Below the pieces are notes generated by a model that ran no database searches, was not told where the DNA came from, and saw nothing but the letters and a program-made list of their open reading frames with translations. A program made the translations under genes and the position numbers. A stretch of 64,000 bases of DNA. Source: Massilia sp. YIM B02763. Its GTDB lineage: Bacteria > Pseudomonadota > Gammaproteobacteria > Burkholderiales > Burkholderiaceae_D. This document shows positions 34,277 to 44,025 of the stretch, in pieces. Each line of letters opens with the position of its first letter. Position 1 is the first letter of the stretch. The stretch spans positions 62,001 through 126,000 of the forward strand of contig NZ_JASNRD010000010.1 of NCBI RefSeq assembly GCF_030412015.1. Reading direction: 5' to 3'.

Positions 34277-34393
34277 GACGCTGGCCCCTCCGGCGCACGA
34301 ACTCGGTAGCGGCTATATTACGCAGCCGGGCGGGTGGCAGGCGCCCCACGCCGCGCTCGGATGATCTGCAGCAGCCCTGCTATCCCGGTGCAA

Positions 34394-36247
34394 TTACTCC
34401 GGATTCATGCGCGGCAGCGCCGTACACAGCTGGTAACGGTAGGTGCGGCGGGCCACCGCGGCATCGTAGACCTTGCAGCTGGCCGCCTCGACGGCGATGC
34501 CGTAGCCCGCCAGGTGCTGCGCCGCGGTGGCGACGATGGCGCGGTTGGGCGTGTCCAGGTCGATCTCGCGCTGCTCCGGAGGCAGCGCGAGGGTGCAGCC
34601 GCCTCCAGGCAGGCGCTGCACGTGCGCCTGCAGCCGTACGACGCGGCCCAGCCGGTCCAGCTTCGCGCAGCCGGCCGCATCGTCCGTCAATCCCAGCCAC
34701 CGGGCCACCGCCAGCTTGTTCTCCAGCGTATTCAGTTTTTCGTGCTTCACCGCGCCCAGCAGCACGTAATGCGGGCCGGCGCGTTCGGCCACCGCCTGGC
34801 GCATGCGCTCACGCCATGCCGGCGACTCGGGGAAGCCGGTGCCGACGCCGATGAACTTCAGTTGTGGCGGCAACATGGTCGCGAGCCACGCCATGGGCGG
34901 CTCCGGCTGGGCGATGAAGACCACGCTCCGCGCCGGCGCCGGGAATGCGGGCACTTCGGCGCTGTAGGCGCGCTCGCCCCACAGCGCATTGCCCCAGCGG
35001 GGCGTCGGAATGGCACACAGCAGCAGCACGACGAGCGTCACGCCCGCCAGGCGATGCACCGTGCGCTCCTGGACGGCAATGGCACGCCACAGCAGCCAGA
35101 TCGCCAGCGGCACCAGCAACTCCAGCGCGACCAGGTAGCGGTAGATGCTGAACGTGCGCATCCAGACGAGATAGGACAGGCCCACGAACAGCAGGAAGAA
35201 GCGCGCGCGCGGACCGATCGACGGCACGCGCGCGCCGCGCCAGCGGCGCAGCAGCAACGCCAGGCCCGAGGCGGCGAACAGCACATAGGCGACGGGCCAC
35301 ATGACGAGCCGCGTCGCCACTTCCGTGACGCGGCCGGAATCGGCGGCGAAAATGAACGGCCACAGCACGTACTCGCGCAGCGTCCTGGGCAGGAAATAGG
35401 CGTCGATGACGCCGTTCTCCGTCGCCCAGGGGCTGTGGAAGATATTGTTAAATTGCGGGAACAAGGGGTTGCCGAACATCTGCCACATCTTGTGGAACCA
35501 CCATCCCCCCGTCAGCGCCAACCCGGCCAGGCCCCCGATCCCGAACAGGACGGCCAGCATCATCCGCCGGCGCCATGGCAGCGGCAAGGCGATGCAGGCC
35601 AGCAGCAGCGCCACCGCATACGGGGCGTTGGTCAGCTTCAATCCCGTTCCCAGGCCCACCAGCAAGCCGGCCCCCAGCACGACCGGGGCCGCCTTCGCGA
35701 CGCGGTCCGCCAGCGCGTCCCAGCGCGACAACATCAGGTAGAGCGCGCCCAGCACCAGCAAGGCCGTCGTATTGTCCCCCATCGTGTTGCCCAGCTCGCC
35801 GCGAAAACCCGGCCCGAGAATACAGACGCAGGCCAGCAGCAGCGGCAGGCGCACGCCCCGGTCCATGCCGGTCAGGCAGCGCGCGATCCCGAACAGCAGC
35901 AGGAAGTTCATGCCATGCAGCGCCCCCATGACGAAGCCGGCCGCGGGCGGCGACAACCATTGGTGCAAGCCGTAGTACAGCAAGTCCAGCGTGGGATTGA
36001 AATAGGTCTGGAAGCGCGCGGGCGCGAGGTCGAAGCCGATGCGGTCGTTCAGCAGCGCGTAGACGTTGTACAGGTGGTAGTTGCGCAGGTCCCAGTTGTC
36101 GTCCTGGCCGATGACGACCGCCGCCAGACCGAACAGCACGGGGACGAGCAGCGCGAACACCAATGGCGCGCGCGGCCGGTCCAGGAAGGCCGTGCGGCGC
36201 ATGCACCAGGCGTCCATTGCCGCCAGCGCGCGGCGCACGGAGGTCAT
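34394..36247 (-). CDS. Polytopic membrane protein, possibly GT-C-type glycosyltransferase-like
   Basis: A 617-residue protein with roughly ten predicted membrane helices in the first 420 residues (for example PLVFALLVPVLFGLAAVVIG and LLVGLGTGLKLTNAPYAVAL) and a soluble C-terminal domain of about 190 residues. The first extracytoplasmic loop contains DDNWDLRNYHLYNVYALLND, with the acidic and aromatic residues expected at the active site of GT-C glycosyltransferases. The soluble part has several Cys (DDAAGCAKLD, AASCKVYD). I cannot name the family. It stands alone: 117 bp separate it from the comEC start and 273 bp from the next gene. Confidence 0.75.
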   Translation of the reverse strand: MTSVRRALAAMDAWCMRRTAFLDRPRAPLVFALLVPVLFGLAAVVIGQDDNWDLRNYHLYNVYALLNDRIGFDLAPARFQTYFNPTLDLLYYGLHQWLSPPAAGFVMGALHGMNFLLLFGIARCLTGMDRGVRLPLLLACVCILGPGFRGELGNTMGDNTTALLVLGALYLMLSRWDALADRVAKAAPVVLGAGLLVGLGTGLKLTNAPYAVALLLACIALPLPWRRRMMLAVLFGIGGLAGLALTGGWWFHKMWQMFGNPLFPQFNNIFHSPWATENGVIDAYFLPRTLREYVLWPFIFAADSGRVTEVATRLVMWPVAYVLFAASGLALLLRRWRGARVPSIGPRARFFLLFVGLSYLVWMRTFSIYRYLVALELLVPLAIWLLWRAIAVQERTVHRLAGVTLVVLLLCAIPTPRWGNALWGERAYSAEVPAFPAPARSVVFIAQPEPPMAWLATMLPPQLKFIGVGTGFPESPAWRERMRQAVAERAGPHYVLLGAVKHEKLNTLENKLAVARWLGLTDDAAGCAKLDRLGRVVRLQAHVQRLPGGGCTLALPPEQREIDLDTPNRAIVATAAQHLAGYGIAVEAASCKVYDAAVARRTYRYQLCTALPRMNPE

Positions 36248-36520
36248 GCGCGGGCCTCTTTGTTCGAAGCCGGGTTCGAAGCCGGGTGCGCCCTGGACGT
36301 CGGCTTGCGACGCCGTCCCTGGATCTGCAAATCCAGAGTGTCAGGCGACAGGGGCAGATCGGCAAGACGTAAAGCGCACAGGAGAATCATGATAATAGCC
36401 AGTGAAAACGAGGCCATTATTATAATTTCTTTTAGGCATCTTTATGCGAGCAGCCGTGGTACCCGTGCTGGCCGGCACTACTGGGCGGCAACTGCGGCGT
36501 TGTCGTCCAGCGCCATGTCG
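36248..36520. other. Intergenic region with a local AT-rich patch
   Basis: 273 bp between the membrane protein gene and the end of the type VI immunity operon. An AT-rich patch at 36,390-36,440 includes TATAATTTCTTTTAG and probably promoter elements. No gene or clear terminator stem was found. Confidence 0.35.
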
Positions 36521-37627
36521 TCAGTCTCGTAGCTCGACACTGGGCTGGACGCTGCGCAGCTTTTGCCACATCGTCGCGCGCGGCAGGAGCAGTGCCTGCG
36601 GCATCCGCTCCCCTTGCCTGATGAACTGTACCGCGCCCCCTTGCACGTCGACGCCGGGCCCACTCTCGCTGCAACGCCACCACCCGGACTGAGGACACTG
36701 GTCTCCGGCACCCACGGTCGCGCCACGCGCTTCCCACATGAACCCGTAACCTGTCGTGAAATTCAGCTCGCGCACCTTTTCCAGCACTTCTTCGCCACCG
36801 ATGCCATTGATGACGCGCGTCTGTTCGCGCAACTTCGTGATACGCAGCAGTTCGTCGGCGCTAGCGGCAGCGTCTGTTTCAGCAACCCTGGCCAGCAAGT
36901 CGGCATCTGCGCCGCCTCCAGGCATGCTGGACAGTCCAACAGCCAAGTCAGGATGATTGGCCAGCCCCATGTGCATCGCGATATGCTCGTTCTTGTGCGT
37001 CGGCAAAGGTTCCACGAAGCTTCCACGCCAGATACAGAAGCCTGGTGCAAACGGCACCTCGTCCTCGCCACGCAGCTGCAACCGTGCCAGCAACGCTTCG
37101 GCTTCTGCCGCACTGCTTTCTTTTGTGAACTTCGCAGACAGAGAAAAGCTGAATCCGTCGAGATGTGCATGTGATTCGACCGACACCGACTCCATGGGTA
37201 CGCGCCGTTCTCCTTCCATCAGATAACCGCGACTTCGCCCATGGATGAAGGTCCGCCCGCGCATCCCGGGAACACGCAGGTCGCGCGCCTCGACCATGCC
37301 GCCTTGTTTACCGTCGGCACCAGATACAGCGATGTCTGCCTCGCGGGCCGTCATGCGCTTGACGAAATCCGACTCGCTCTCCTCGACCGTGTCGACCTCG
37401 AATCCCGAAATCATCTGACGCGACAACGTCACCTCTGCCCGAGCCGGGACATCGATGAGGAAACGACCAACGCATACGGTTCTCATCATCGCGCTCATCT
37501 TTTCCACTTCGGACATATCTCTCGCACGGTAATGGCAGTCGACGCCCCAGATACCGACGAATGCAAGCAGCACGGCCGGGAGCAGGCGCTTCTTCCAGCC
37601 GGCGTAGGTCCTCTTCAAGGAGAACAT
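36521..37627 (-). CDS. Tli4-like type VI secretion immunity protein
   Basis: A 368-residue protein with an N-terminal signal anchor (RLLPAVLLAFVGIWGVDC) and a periplasmic Tli4-like body. It includes TVCVGRFLIDVPARAEV and SFSLSAKFTKESSAAEAEAL, and the domain end is marked by ELNFTTGYGFMWEARG. A C-terminal ~55-residue unit (CPQSGWWRCSESGPG then GERMPQALLLPRATMWQKLR) is shared with the neighbouring larger protein. Tli4 proteins neutralise the phospholipase effector Tle4 in the periplasm. This paralogue ends the operon, 24 bp after the larger immunity gene, and may protect against a related lipase. Confidence 0.82.
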   Translation of the reverse strand: MFSLKRTYAGWKKRLLPAVLLAFVGIWGVDCHYRARDMSEVEKMSAMMRTVCVGRFLIDVPARAEVTLSRQMISGFEVDTVEESESDFVKRMTAREADIAVSGADGKQGGMVEARDLRVPGMRGRTFIHGRSRGYLMEGERRVPMESVSVESHAHLDGFSFSLSAKFTKESSAAEAEALLARLQLRGEDEVPFAPGFCIWRGSFVEPLPTHKNEHIAMHMGLANHPDLAVGLSSMPGGGADADLLARVAETDAAASADELLRITKLREQTRVINGIGGEEVLEKVRELNFTTGYGFMWEARGATVGAGDQCPQSGWWRCSESGPGVDVQGGAVQFIRQGERMPQALLLPRATMWQKLRSVQPSVELRD

Positions 37628-37651
37628 GGGCAGCTCGAATTCGCCGAATGA

Positions 37652-39328
37652 TCAAGACTTGCCATCGACGTTTGCTTCCGCCTCTGCGCGCCGCACCAGT
37701 TGCCACGTGCTTCGACGCTGGATGACGTCGGGTCCGGGAGAACGTCCGAACAGGCCGGACGGCACCTGGAACGTCGCCGCAGGCAGTACGGCGCCACGGG
37801 CAAACCAGCGTGTCCCGTCGAGCGCATGTGTCTCATCGCAGCGCCACCAGCCGCTCGCCGGGCAGACTTCGCCCGTGCGTGCACAGCTTCCTGTTGCCGT
37901 GCCCGAGTCTGCGGTTGCGCTCGCATCGCACGCTGCGCTTGGCACTCCCGCCGGCACCAAGGTAACGAGCACGGGCGTGCGCGGCCGTTGGCGCCGGTCC
38001 ACCAGTTTCCAGACTGTCGGCTGGGCAGGCTCCGTACTCGGCTGTATCCCTCGCATCTTTTGCCACACCGTCTGGCGCGGCAGCAACAGCGCCTGTGGCA
38101 TCCGCTCGCCTTTCCGGAGGTACTGCACCGCGCCGCCATGGACGTCGAGACCCGGCCCCCCTTCATTGCAGCGCCACCAGCCGGAATATGGACATGGTTC
38201 TCCCGCCCGCGCCGTGGTCCCCAGCAGCGGGGCCGGAGGTTCCGGCGCGGCCACCGGCCCAGGCGGACTCGAAGGTCGCAGGCGAATGCTGGACGAGATC
38301 CTGTCCCACAATGCGACCAGCGCGTCCTCGTGCAGCGTCGAATCGACCGGCTTGCCTCCGGCGCGCGGATTGGTGCCCGTCTCCATCTGGAGCAAGAGAT
38401 AGGGGCGCAGTGGATCGTCCTTGACCCCGCTCATCTCCCACATGAAGTTGTAGCCCGTCGTGAAGTTCAGTTCCCGCACGCGCTCCAGCACTTCCTCGCC
38501 TGGCAATCCGTTGATGCTGCGATGGCTGGCGCGCAGCTTACTGACACGCAATAGCTCTTCCGGACGCGATTCAGCATCGACCTCGGCCACGCGGGCAAGC
38601 AGTCCAGTCTCCTCGCTGTTTCCCGGCATGATGGAAAACGCCAGCGCGAGATCGGGGTGGCCCGGCAGCCCAAGATGCATCGCGGCATGCTCCGCCTTCC
38701 GCACCGGTAGCGGTTCCGCGAACACGGCCGCTTCGGTGCAGAAGCCGGCGACGGCGGGAATCTCGTCGTGGGCCCGTAGCCGGAGCCTGGCCAGCACGGC
38801 TTCGGCGAGTGCCGCCTCGGCCTCGTCCGCATATTCCGCGGACAGGGAAAAAGTGTAGCCGCCGATGTGGCCGTGGGCTTCGACGGATACGAAGTCGAGA
38901 TCCACCCGCCGGTCGCCCTCCATGTAATGGGTGCGTTTGCGGCCGTAGACGAGCGTACGGCCGATCATGCCGGCAACACGAAGATCGCGCGCCTCCACCA
39001 GGCCGCCTTTTCCGTCGGTCGACGGTCCACGCGAGGCGATATCCGTTTCGCGCACGCCGACCCGCTTGCGAAACGCCTCCTCGCTTTCCTGTACGGTCTC
39101 GAGCTCGAACCCTCCCACCGTTTCGCGCGACACACTGAACTCCGCCGTGGCCGGCACGTCGACGAGGAATCGACCGACGCATACCGTTTTGATGTTTTCC
39201 GTCATTTTCGCCACCTCGGATCTGTCCCGTGCGCTGCGGACATGGCTGGCAGCCCACGTGCCTGCGCACGCCAGGACTGCGAGCAAAACGATGAGCTGCC
39301 GCCACCCGCGCTTGCTTGCTCGCGTCAT
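37652..39328 (-). CDS. Tli4-like type VI secretion immunity protein with two GWWRC units
   Basis: A 558-residue paralogue of the preceding protein. It has a signal anchor (LIVLLAVLACAGTWAASHV) and the same body (TVCVGRFLVDVPATAEF, GYTFSLSAEYADEAEAAL, ELNFTTGYNFMWEMSG). The C-terminus carries two GWWRC units instead of one: CPYSGWWRCNEGGPG with GERMPQALLLPRQTVWQKMR, and a diverged copy CPASGWWRCDETHALDG ending RRSTWQLVRR. ATG 39328 overlaps the lipase effector stop by 4 bases (ATGA), so effector and immunity are translationally coupled, making this the likely cognate immunity protein. An open frame runs further upstream into the effector but has no start signal. Confidence 0.84.
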   Translation of the reverse strand: MTRASKRGWRQLIVLLAVLACAGTWAASHVRSARDRSEVAKMTENIKTVCVGRFLVDVPATAEFSVSRETVGGFELETVQESEEAFRKRVGVRETDIASRGPSTDGKGGLVEARDLRVAGMIGRTLVYGRKRTHYMEGDRRVDLDFVSVEAHGHIGGYTFSLSAEYADEAEAALAEAVLARLRLRAHDEIPAVAGFCTEAAVFAEPLPVRKAEHAAMHLGLPGHPDLALAFSIMPGNSEETGLLARVAEVDAESRPEELLRVSKLRASHRSINGLPGEEVLERVRELNFTTGYNFMWEMSGVKDDPLRPYLLLQMETGTNPRAGGKPVDSTLHEDALVALWDRISSSIRLRPSSPPGPVAAPEPPAPLLGTTARAGEPCPYSGWWRCNEGGPGLDVHGGAVQYLRKGERMPQALLLPRQTVWQKMRGIQPSTEPAQPTVWKLVDRRQRPRTPVLVTLVPAGVPSAACDASATADSGTATGSCARTGEVCPASGWWRCDETHALDGTRWFARGAVLPAATFQVPSGLFGRSPGPDVIQRRSTWQLVRRAEAEANVDGKS

Positions 39329-40995
39329 GGCATCTTCTGCACCAGCTTGACAATGAGATGTTGGGTCAGTAGCAGGACGGCGTCGTGATTGTAGGCGTCC
39401 TGGTGATCGAATCCGCGCATGTCGAACACCTGGCCCGCCTGCCCGCGGGGGCCGGCGCCGGATTGCTGGGGCACCGTGCCATCGCCGGCCGCGTCCTGGC
39501 GGGCCGGAACGAAATGGAGCTCGCTGCGTCCCTCGACGCGGACTTTTCGACCGCCGCCCTGTCCATAGCCTGCGCGCGTGGCCGAGCGCAGGTTCGCCTC
39601 GGTAAATACTCCTCCCTTGCCGGGATCGCGGGCCACCCAGTGAATCGCACCGAACGCCATCTGTTCGGGGTCGGCGCCGTAGAAAGCGTAAGTATTCGGA
39701 TGGTAATACGTGTCCAGCATGTTCCTGTGGAAGTGTTCGGCCTGGTCGATCGCCATGCCGATGGCGCCGCGCACCGCATTTTCGTCGCCATGGTACTTCC
39801 TGGCCGGATCGGCAAGGGCGGGATCGACCATCCGATACCACGAATCGAGGTCGCGATACAGGTCGTAAGGGTTCCCGACCGGCAGATGCACCACACCGCG
39901 CGATACGTCCTTGTTGTTGACGCGGCTGACAATGTTAAGGTGAAGCCAGGGCTGCGGATAACGATGGTTCGGTAACAGTTCCAGCACGCCTGGCGATGTG
40001 CCCATCACCGCCATCGTGGTCTCCGGCTGCGTGCCGAGGATATCGGCGACCGCCTCGGCTTTCATATTGTCGACCTTGCCGTTCGTCGGGCTCCATTTCT
40101 CCGTCCCGCATGCGATCCGGCGGTAACAGACCGGCGCACCGAGCGCCGGCATCGCGCCGTGCACGACGCCGAGGATCCGCTCCGGGATCTGCTTGGCACA
40201 GGCACGGGCGACGAGGCCACCCATCGAATGCGTCACGAGTATCACTTTCTCGCAGCTGCGCTTGCTCTCCGTCCAGAACGCGATCGTCCGCTCGATGCGC
40301 CTGCGCAGCTGCTTCGCCGAGACCTCGCACGACTCGAGCCAGTTATACCCGCACGCATACACCGGAAAGTAATACTGCGCATGCTTCTCCAGCTCGGTCT
40401 CCGTGATCTTCTCCGTCGTGCGTACGCCCCAACGGGCTGGATCGCATGCGATGACGTCGCGCCAGTGCCGGCATATGACGCGCACGTTGTCGAGCGGATC
40501 CATGTCGAAGGTGTGGTTCAAGCCCACGTGCAGCCCGTACAGCAAGGCGCCATAGGAATCCCAGTGCACTTCGCCCCAGCGCAGCAGGCGCGCTTCCGCC
40601 TCCGACAAGCCGTAGTTGCGCGCTTCCAGCGGCAGGTGGATGTCGCCACGGGCATCGACTTCCAGCGTGTCGGGATCGAGGATCTTCTGGCGCACCTTGG
40701 GCGTGAGTTCCCGCCACTTGCGCGCCGTCTTCAACCCCTCGAACTTCCCATTCGGCGCCCGCCACGCCGCCTCCCCCGGACTGAGCGCCTTGTTCGCCCG
40801 CTTCGCAGGACTGGTCGCCGCCCGCAGATTGCTCCCCATGATCCCCGGCACCACGATCACCGGGATCACCTTCGACGGTGGCAGCGTGAAGCGGCCGCGC
40901 GTGGTGAAGGCGGTCGGGGTCAGGACAGTGCGGCCGGTCCAGCTGCCGTCCGGCTGCGGGACGAGGTTGGGCAAGGGGCGGGTCGGGTCGGCCAT
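39325..40995 (-). CDS. Type VI lipase effector (Tle4/PGAP1/LCAT-like alpha/beta hydrolase)
   Basis: A 556-residue lipase without a signal peptide. VIPVIVVPGIMGSNLRA is the LCAT/PGAP1-type oxyanion region, VILVTHSMGGLVARAC carries the catalytic Ser (about residue 256), and AAGDGTVPQQSG followed by FDHQDAYNH supplies a likely Asp and His. It is encoded 32 bp after VgrG and overlaps a Tli4-like immunity gene, the standard layout of a VgrG-linked antibacterial phospholipase. Tle4 is the best-fitting class because of the Tli4 immunity, but the class is inference. VgrG would deliver it to the target cell periplasm. Confidence 0.86.
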   Translation of the reverse strand: MADPTRPLPNLVPQPDGSWTGRTVLTPTAFTTRGRFTLPPSKVIPVIVVPGIMGSNLRAATSPAKRANKALSPGEAAWRAPNGKFEGLKTARKWRELTPKVRQKILDPDTLEVDARGDIHLPLEARNYGLSEAEARLLRWGEVHWDSYGALLYGLHVGLNHTFDMDPLDNVRVICRHWRDVIACDPARWGVRTTEKITETELEKHAQYYFPVYACGYNWLESCEVSAKQLRRRIERTIAFWTESKRSCEKVILVTHSMGGLVARACAKQIPERILGVVHGAMPALGAPVCYRRIACGTEKWSPTNGKVDNMKAEAVADILGTQPETTMAVMGTSPGVLELLPNHRYPQPWLHLNIVSRVNNKDVSRGVVHLPVGNPYDLYRDLDSWYRMVDPALADPARKYHGDENAVRGAIGMAIDQAEHFHRNMLDTYYHPNTYAFYGADPEQMAFGAIHWVARDPGKGGVFTEANLRSATRAGYGQGGGRKVRVEGRSELHFVPARQDAAGDGTVPQQSGAGPRGQAGQVFDMRGFDHQDAYNHDAVLLLTQHLIVKLVQKMP

Positions 40996-41027
40996 GCGCG
41001 CTCCGTGTCGGGTGAAGGGGGCCCCGC

Positions 41028-43859
41028 TCAGCGGGAAGTGTCGTCGTCGGGGAGGAAGGCGATGTCCACCTCGCCGATCACTTCGCCGGTGAGGAGGGAG
41101 GTGCGGCCTTGGGCGTCGGTGCGGCCCGCCACGACGCGGCCATCCTCGAAGGTGGCGCGGTAGCGCTGGTTCGGCACCGGCTGGCCCGTCTGCTGGTGCG
41201 TCAGCACCACGTATTCGTCGGTATGCAGGTGCGACACGGGCATGTCCAGGCCGCCCGGCGCGGCGCCGTCCGGCCCCAGGTGCACGAATTCGGCCGCCTT
41301 GTGCACTTCGCGCGCGTGGCTCTGGTGCGTGATGGAGCCGTCGGCCCAGTCGGTCTGGGCGCCGGGCGCCACCACGCGCACGGTCGGGGCATCGAGCTCG
41401 ATGCGCTCCGCGGCGATCAGGCTGATGCGGCCGGACGACTTGATCTGGATATTGCCCTGGTGGGCGTGGATGACGATGTCGCCGCGCCCCGCCACCAGCT
41501 TGACGCCCAGCTCGTGGGCGAACAGGGCGACGCTGCGGGCGGCGCGCAGGAACAGGTTGCGGCCCGCCGCCACTTCCGTGTCGCCGGCGCTGACGACGTC
41601 GACCTTGCTGGCCGCGCCCAGCGCCAGGTTGTCGTTGCTGGCGACGATGATGCCGGCAGGCGCCGTCGCCGCCAGGATCGGCGCGCCGCCGCCCGCCTGC
41701 CCTTCGGCGACGTTGCTGCCCGCGTGCCAGCGCTTGAGCTTGTCGACGAGCTGGCCGAGACGCTCTCCGGCCGGCGGTTCGTCCGGCCGTTCGTTGGCGC
41801 CATGGACGGCCGCCAGCTTGCCGACCTCGTCCAGGATGCCCTGCAGGACGTCGGCCAGGCCGACGAGGCCGGCGCGGTCGAGCTGGCCGCCCGCGGCCCC
41901 CGGGCTGGGCTCGGCGCTGATCAAGACGCCCTGGGCACCGCGCACGGCCACGGACAGGTCGCTGCGCAGTTCGGCGCCCTCCCCGCGCGGCGTTGCGGCC
42001 GCGCCGCTGCTGTTGCCGACCCGCGGCTGCGCCAGCCAGCCGAGATTGAGTTCCGAGCTGCCGTGGTCGCTGGCCAGCTGGGCGCTGATCTCGCCGCGCG
42101 TATCGTCGAAGCGCAGCTGGCTGCCGCGCCCACCCTGCACCTCGCGCGAGCGCGTGCCCGACACGTAGCGGTTGGCCGGCAGTTCGCCGGCACCGGCGAA
42201 CGCGGGCGGCGCCGCGCGGCCGTTATAGAGCTGGGCCAGCACGATGGGCCGGTCCGGATCGCCGCCCAGGAAAGCGACCAGTACTTCGGTGCCGACGCGC
42301 GGCAGGCCGATGGCGCCCGACTGCTGGCGGCTGCCGCTGCCGTTGCCGGCCCAGTTGGACGCCACGCGCACCCAGGCCGAATCGGCCGGCGAATCCGAGG
42401 CGCCGTCACCCTGCGCATGGGCGTGGTCGCCCGCGCGCATGCCGGGAAAGCGGATCTTGACGCGGCCCAGCGCATCGCAGTGCACCTCCTCGCCCGGCGG
42501 GCCGACGACGATGGCGCTCTGCAGCTGCGGATGCGGCAGGTCGGTGCGCGGGTCGAACGCGGGGACGATGGGAATGCCGCGCCGCACGGCAGTGAAACCG
42601 ACGTGCACCCCCGGCACCCCCGGCTGCCCCTGCTGCGGCGTGCTCCAGGCGCCGCCCGTATCCAGCGACGCCAGCAGGCGCCGGGCGCGCGCCTCGAGTT
42701 CGCGCGGCAGGTTGCTGTCCGCCGCGAGGCGCAGCTCCGTGATGACGAAGTCGCGTTCGGGCGCCGGGTGCAGGTCGATCTCCGGATGGTCTTCCAGCGT
42801 GAAGTACTCGCCGGCGCAGAAGTCGCGCACGCTGCCTTCGCCATGGAAGCACTTGCTCTCGAACTCGTGGCGGCTCATGCGCACCTGGCCCAGGCGCCAG
42901 TGGTCCTCGACGTCGTTGCCGGCATGCGGCATCTCGACCAGGTAGTCGTCCAGCGTGGCCGCCAGGCGGTTGCCGCTGGGGCCCTGGTCGGCGCTGCTCG
43001 TCGCGCTGGCCGTCATGAACTGGGGTCCGCCCGGATGCTTGTAGTCCCAGCTGTGGCGCGTGGTGACGCCCGGCCGCAGGCGGCGCGCTGCGGTCCAGGA
43101 AGTGATGGTGTCGCGGCCGTCGGCGGCGGCGTCGCGGTGGTAGCGCACGCTGCCGGCGCTGCTGCGCGGGAGCGCGTTCGCGTCGCCGAACAGCACCAGC
43201 GTGTGGGCGGGCGTGCGGTCGTGGGACGGATCGACGGCCGTGTCGCGGCTGCGTCCGGGGCGGAACACCCAGGCGACGCCACGCCGGCGCAACAGGCGCC
43301 GTACGAAGGCGGCATCCGATTCGTTGTGCTGCATGGTCTGCTCGCGCGGCGGGAACTGGCGCAGGTCGAACAACGGATCCAGTTCCAGCTCGAAGGCGGC
43401 ACCCAGCACCGTGTTCGCATGGCGCCATTCGTCGCACAGCGCCTGCACGATCTCCAGTTCGTTCTGGTGGCGGAACACGCGGCTGTTGGTGCGCTTGTCC
43501 ATGACGGCGAACACGTCGCGCAGCACCAGCTCGTAGGCGGCCAGGCCGCCGTCGGCGTCGCCGGCGCGCGCCTCGGTGACGATGCCGCACACGCTGCGCA
43601 GCTGCCGGCGGTCGGTGACGAACTGGATCTCGGCCGGCAGCGCGATCAGTTCCTTGAGCGGCAGCGTCGGATTGCTGCACAGGCAGGCGACGCGGTAGTC
43701 GATGCCCCCGCACACCGCTTCGCTGCCCTGCACGCGCTGCGGCAGCAGCACGTCTTCGAGCAGGCCACTGCCGTGGGCCAGGCGCAGGCGCAGGGGCCGG
43801 TGCGCGGTGCTCAGGGATTTTTCGTGCTGCAGGATGCGCAGGAACTCGCCGCCGATTTC
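41028..43859 (-). CDS. vgrG: Type VI secretion spike protein VgrG (TssI)
   Basis: About 943 residues. It has gp27-like N-terminal domains (GGEFLRILQHEKSLSTAHR, then RVACLCSNPTLPL), a gp5-like OB domain (VVGPPGEEVHCDALGRVKI), a DUF2345 beta-helix region (NLFLRAARSVALFAHELGVK, KSSGRISLIAAERIELDAP) and a C-terminal ~70-residue transthyretin-like extension (LHTDEYVVLTHQQTGQPVPN onwards). The extension is probably where the adjacent lipase docks. GTG 43859 has GAGGAG 5 bases upstream and starts at the conserved domain; ATG 43913 in the same frame is an alternative. No other tss genes are in the window, so this is an orphan VgrG module. Confidence 0.92.
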   Translation of the reverse strand, partial: EIGGEFLRILQHEKSLSTAHRPLRLRLAHGSGLLEDVLLPQRVQGSEAVCGGIDYRVACLCSNPTLPLKELIALPAEIQFVTDRRQLRSVCGIVTEARAGDADGGLAAYELVLRDVFAVMDKRTNSRVFRHQNELEIVQALCDEWRHANTVLGAAFELELDPLFDLRQFPPREQTMQHNESDAAFVRRLLRRRGVAWVFRPGRSRDTAVDPSHDRTPAHTLVLFGDANALPRSSAGSVRYHRDAAADGRDTITSWTAARRLRPGVTTRHSWDYKHPGGPQFMTASATSSADQGPSGNRLAATLDDYLVEMPHAGNDVEDHWRLGQVRMSRHEFESKCFHGEGSVRDFCAGEYFTLEDHPEIDLHPAPERDFVITELRLAADSNLPRELEARARRLLASLDTGGAWSTPQQGQPGVPGVHVGFTAVRRGIPIVPAFDPRTDLPHPQLQSAIVVGPPGEEVHCDALGRVKIRFPGMRAGDHAHAQGDGASDSPADSAWVRVASNWAGNGSGSRQQSGAIGLPRVGTEVLVAFLGGDPDRPIVLAQLYNGRAAPPAFAGAGELPANRYVSGTRSREVQGGRGSQLRFDDTRGEISAQLASDHGSSELNLGWLAQPRVGNSSGAAATPRGEGAELRSDLSVAVRGAQGVLISAEPSPGAAGGQLDRAGLVGLADVLQGILDEVGKLAAVHGANERPDEPPAGERLGQLVDKLKRWHAGSNVAEGQAGGGAPILAATAPAGIIVASNDNLALGAASKVDVVSAGDTEVAAGRNLFLRAARSVALFAHELGVKLVAGRGDIVIHAHQGNIQIKSSGRISLIAAERIELDAPTVRVVAPGAQTDWADGSITHQSHAREVHKAAEFVHLGPDGAAPGGLDMPVSHLHTDEYVVLTHQQTGQPVPNQRYRATFEDGRVVAGRTDAQGRTSLLTGEVIGEVDIAFLPDDDTSR

Positions 43860-44025
43860 CACATTCTCTCCTCTCCGGTCGCCCCATTGCGGCACGAGAG
43901 GGAATTTTTTCATGCTTCACCAAACGCGGAATTGGCTTGGCTCAGAATGCCCCGGTGCGAACTTTACTTGTGTGGCATGGTCGCACGCGGCACGGCGGAT
44001 GGCGCGCATGCGCGCAGGATGACAT

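Noticed and set aside
31553-36532. Long plus-strand frames opposite comEC and the polytopic membrane gene
   Set aside because: They are Arg/Gln/His-rich shadows of membrane-protein genes and have no start signals.
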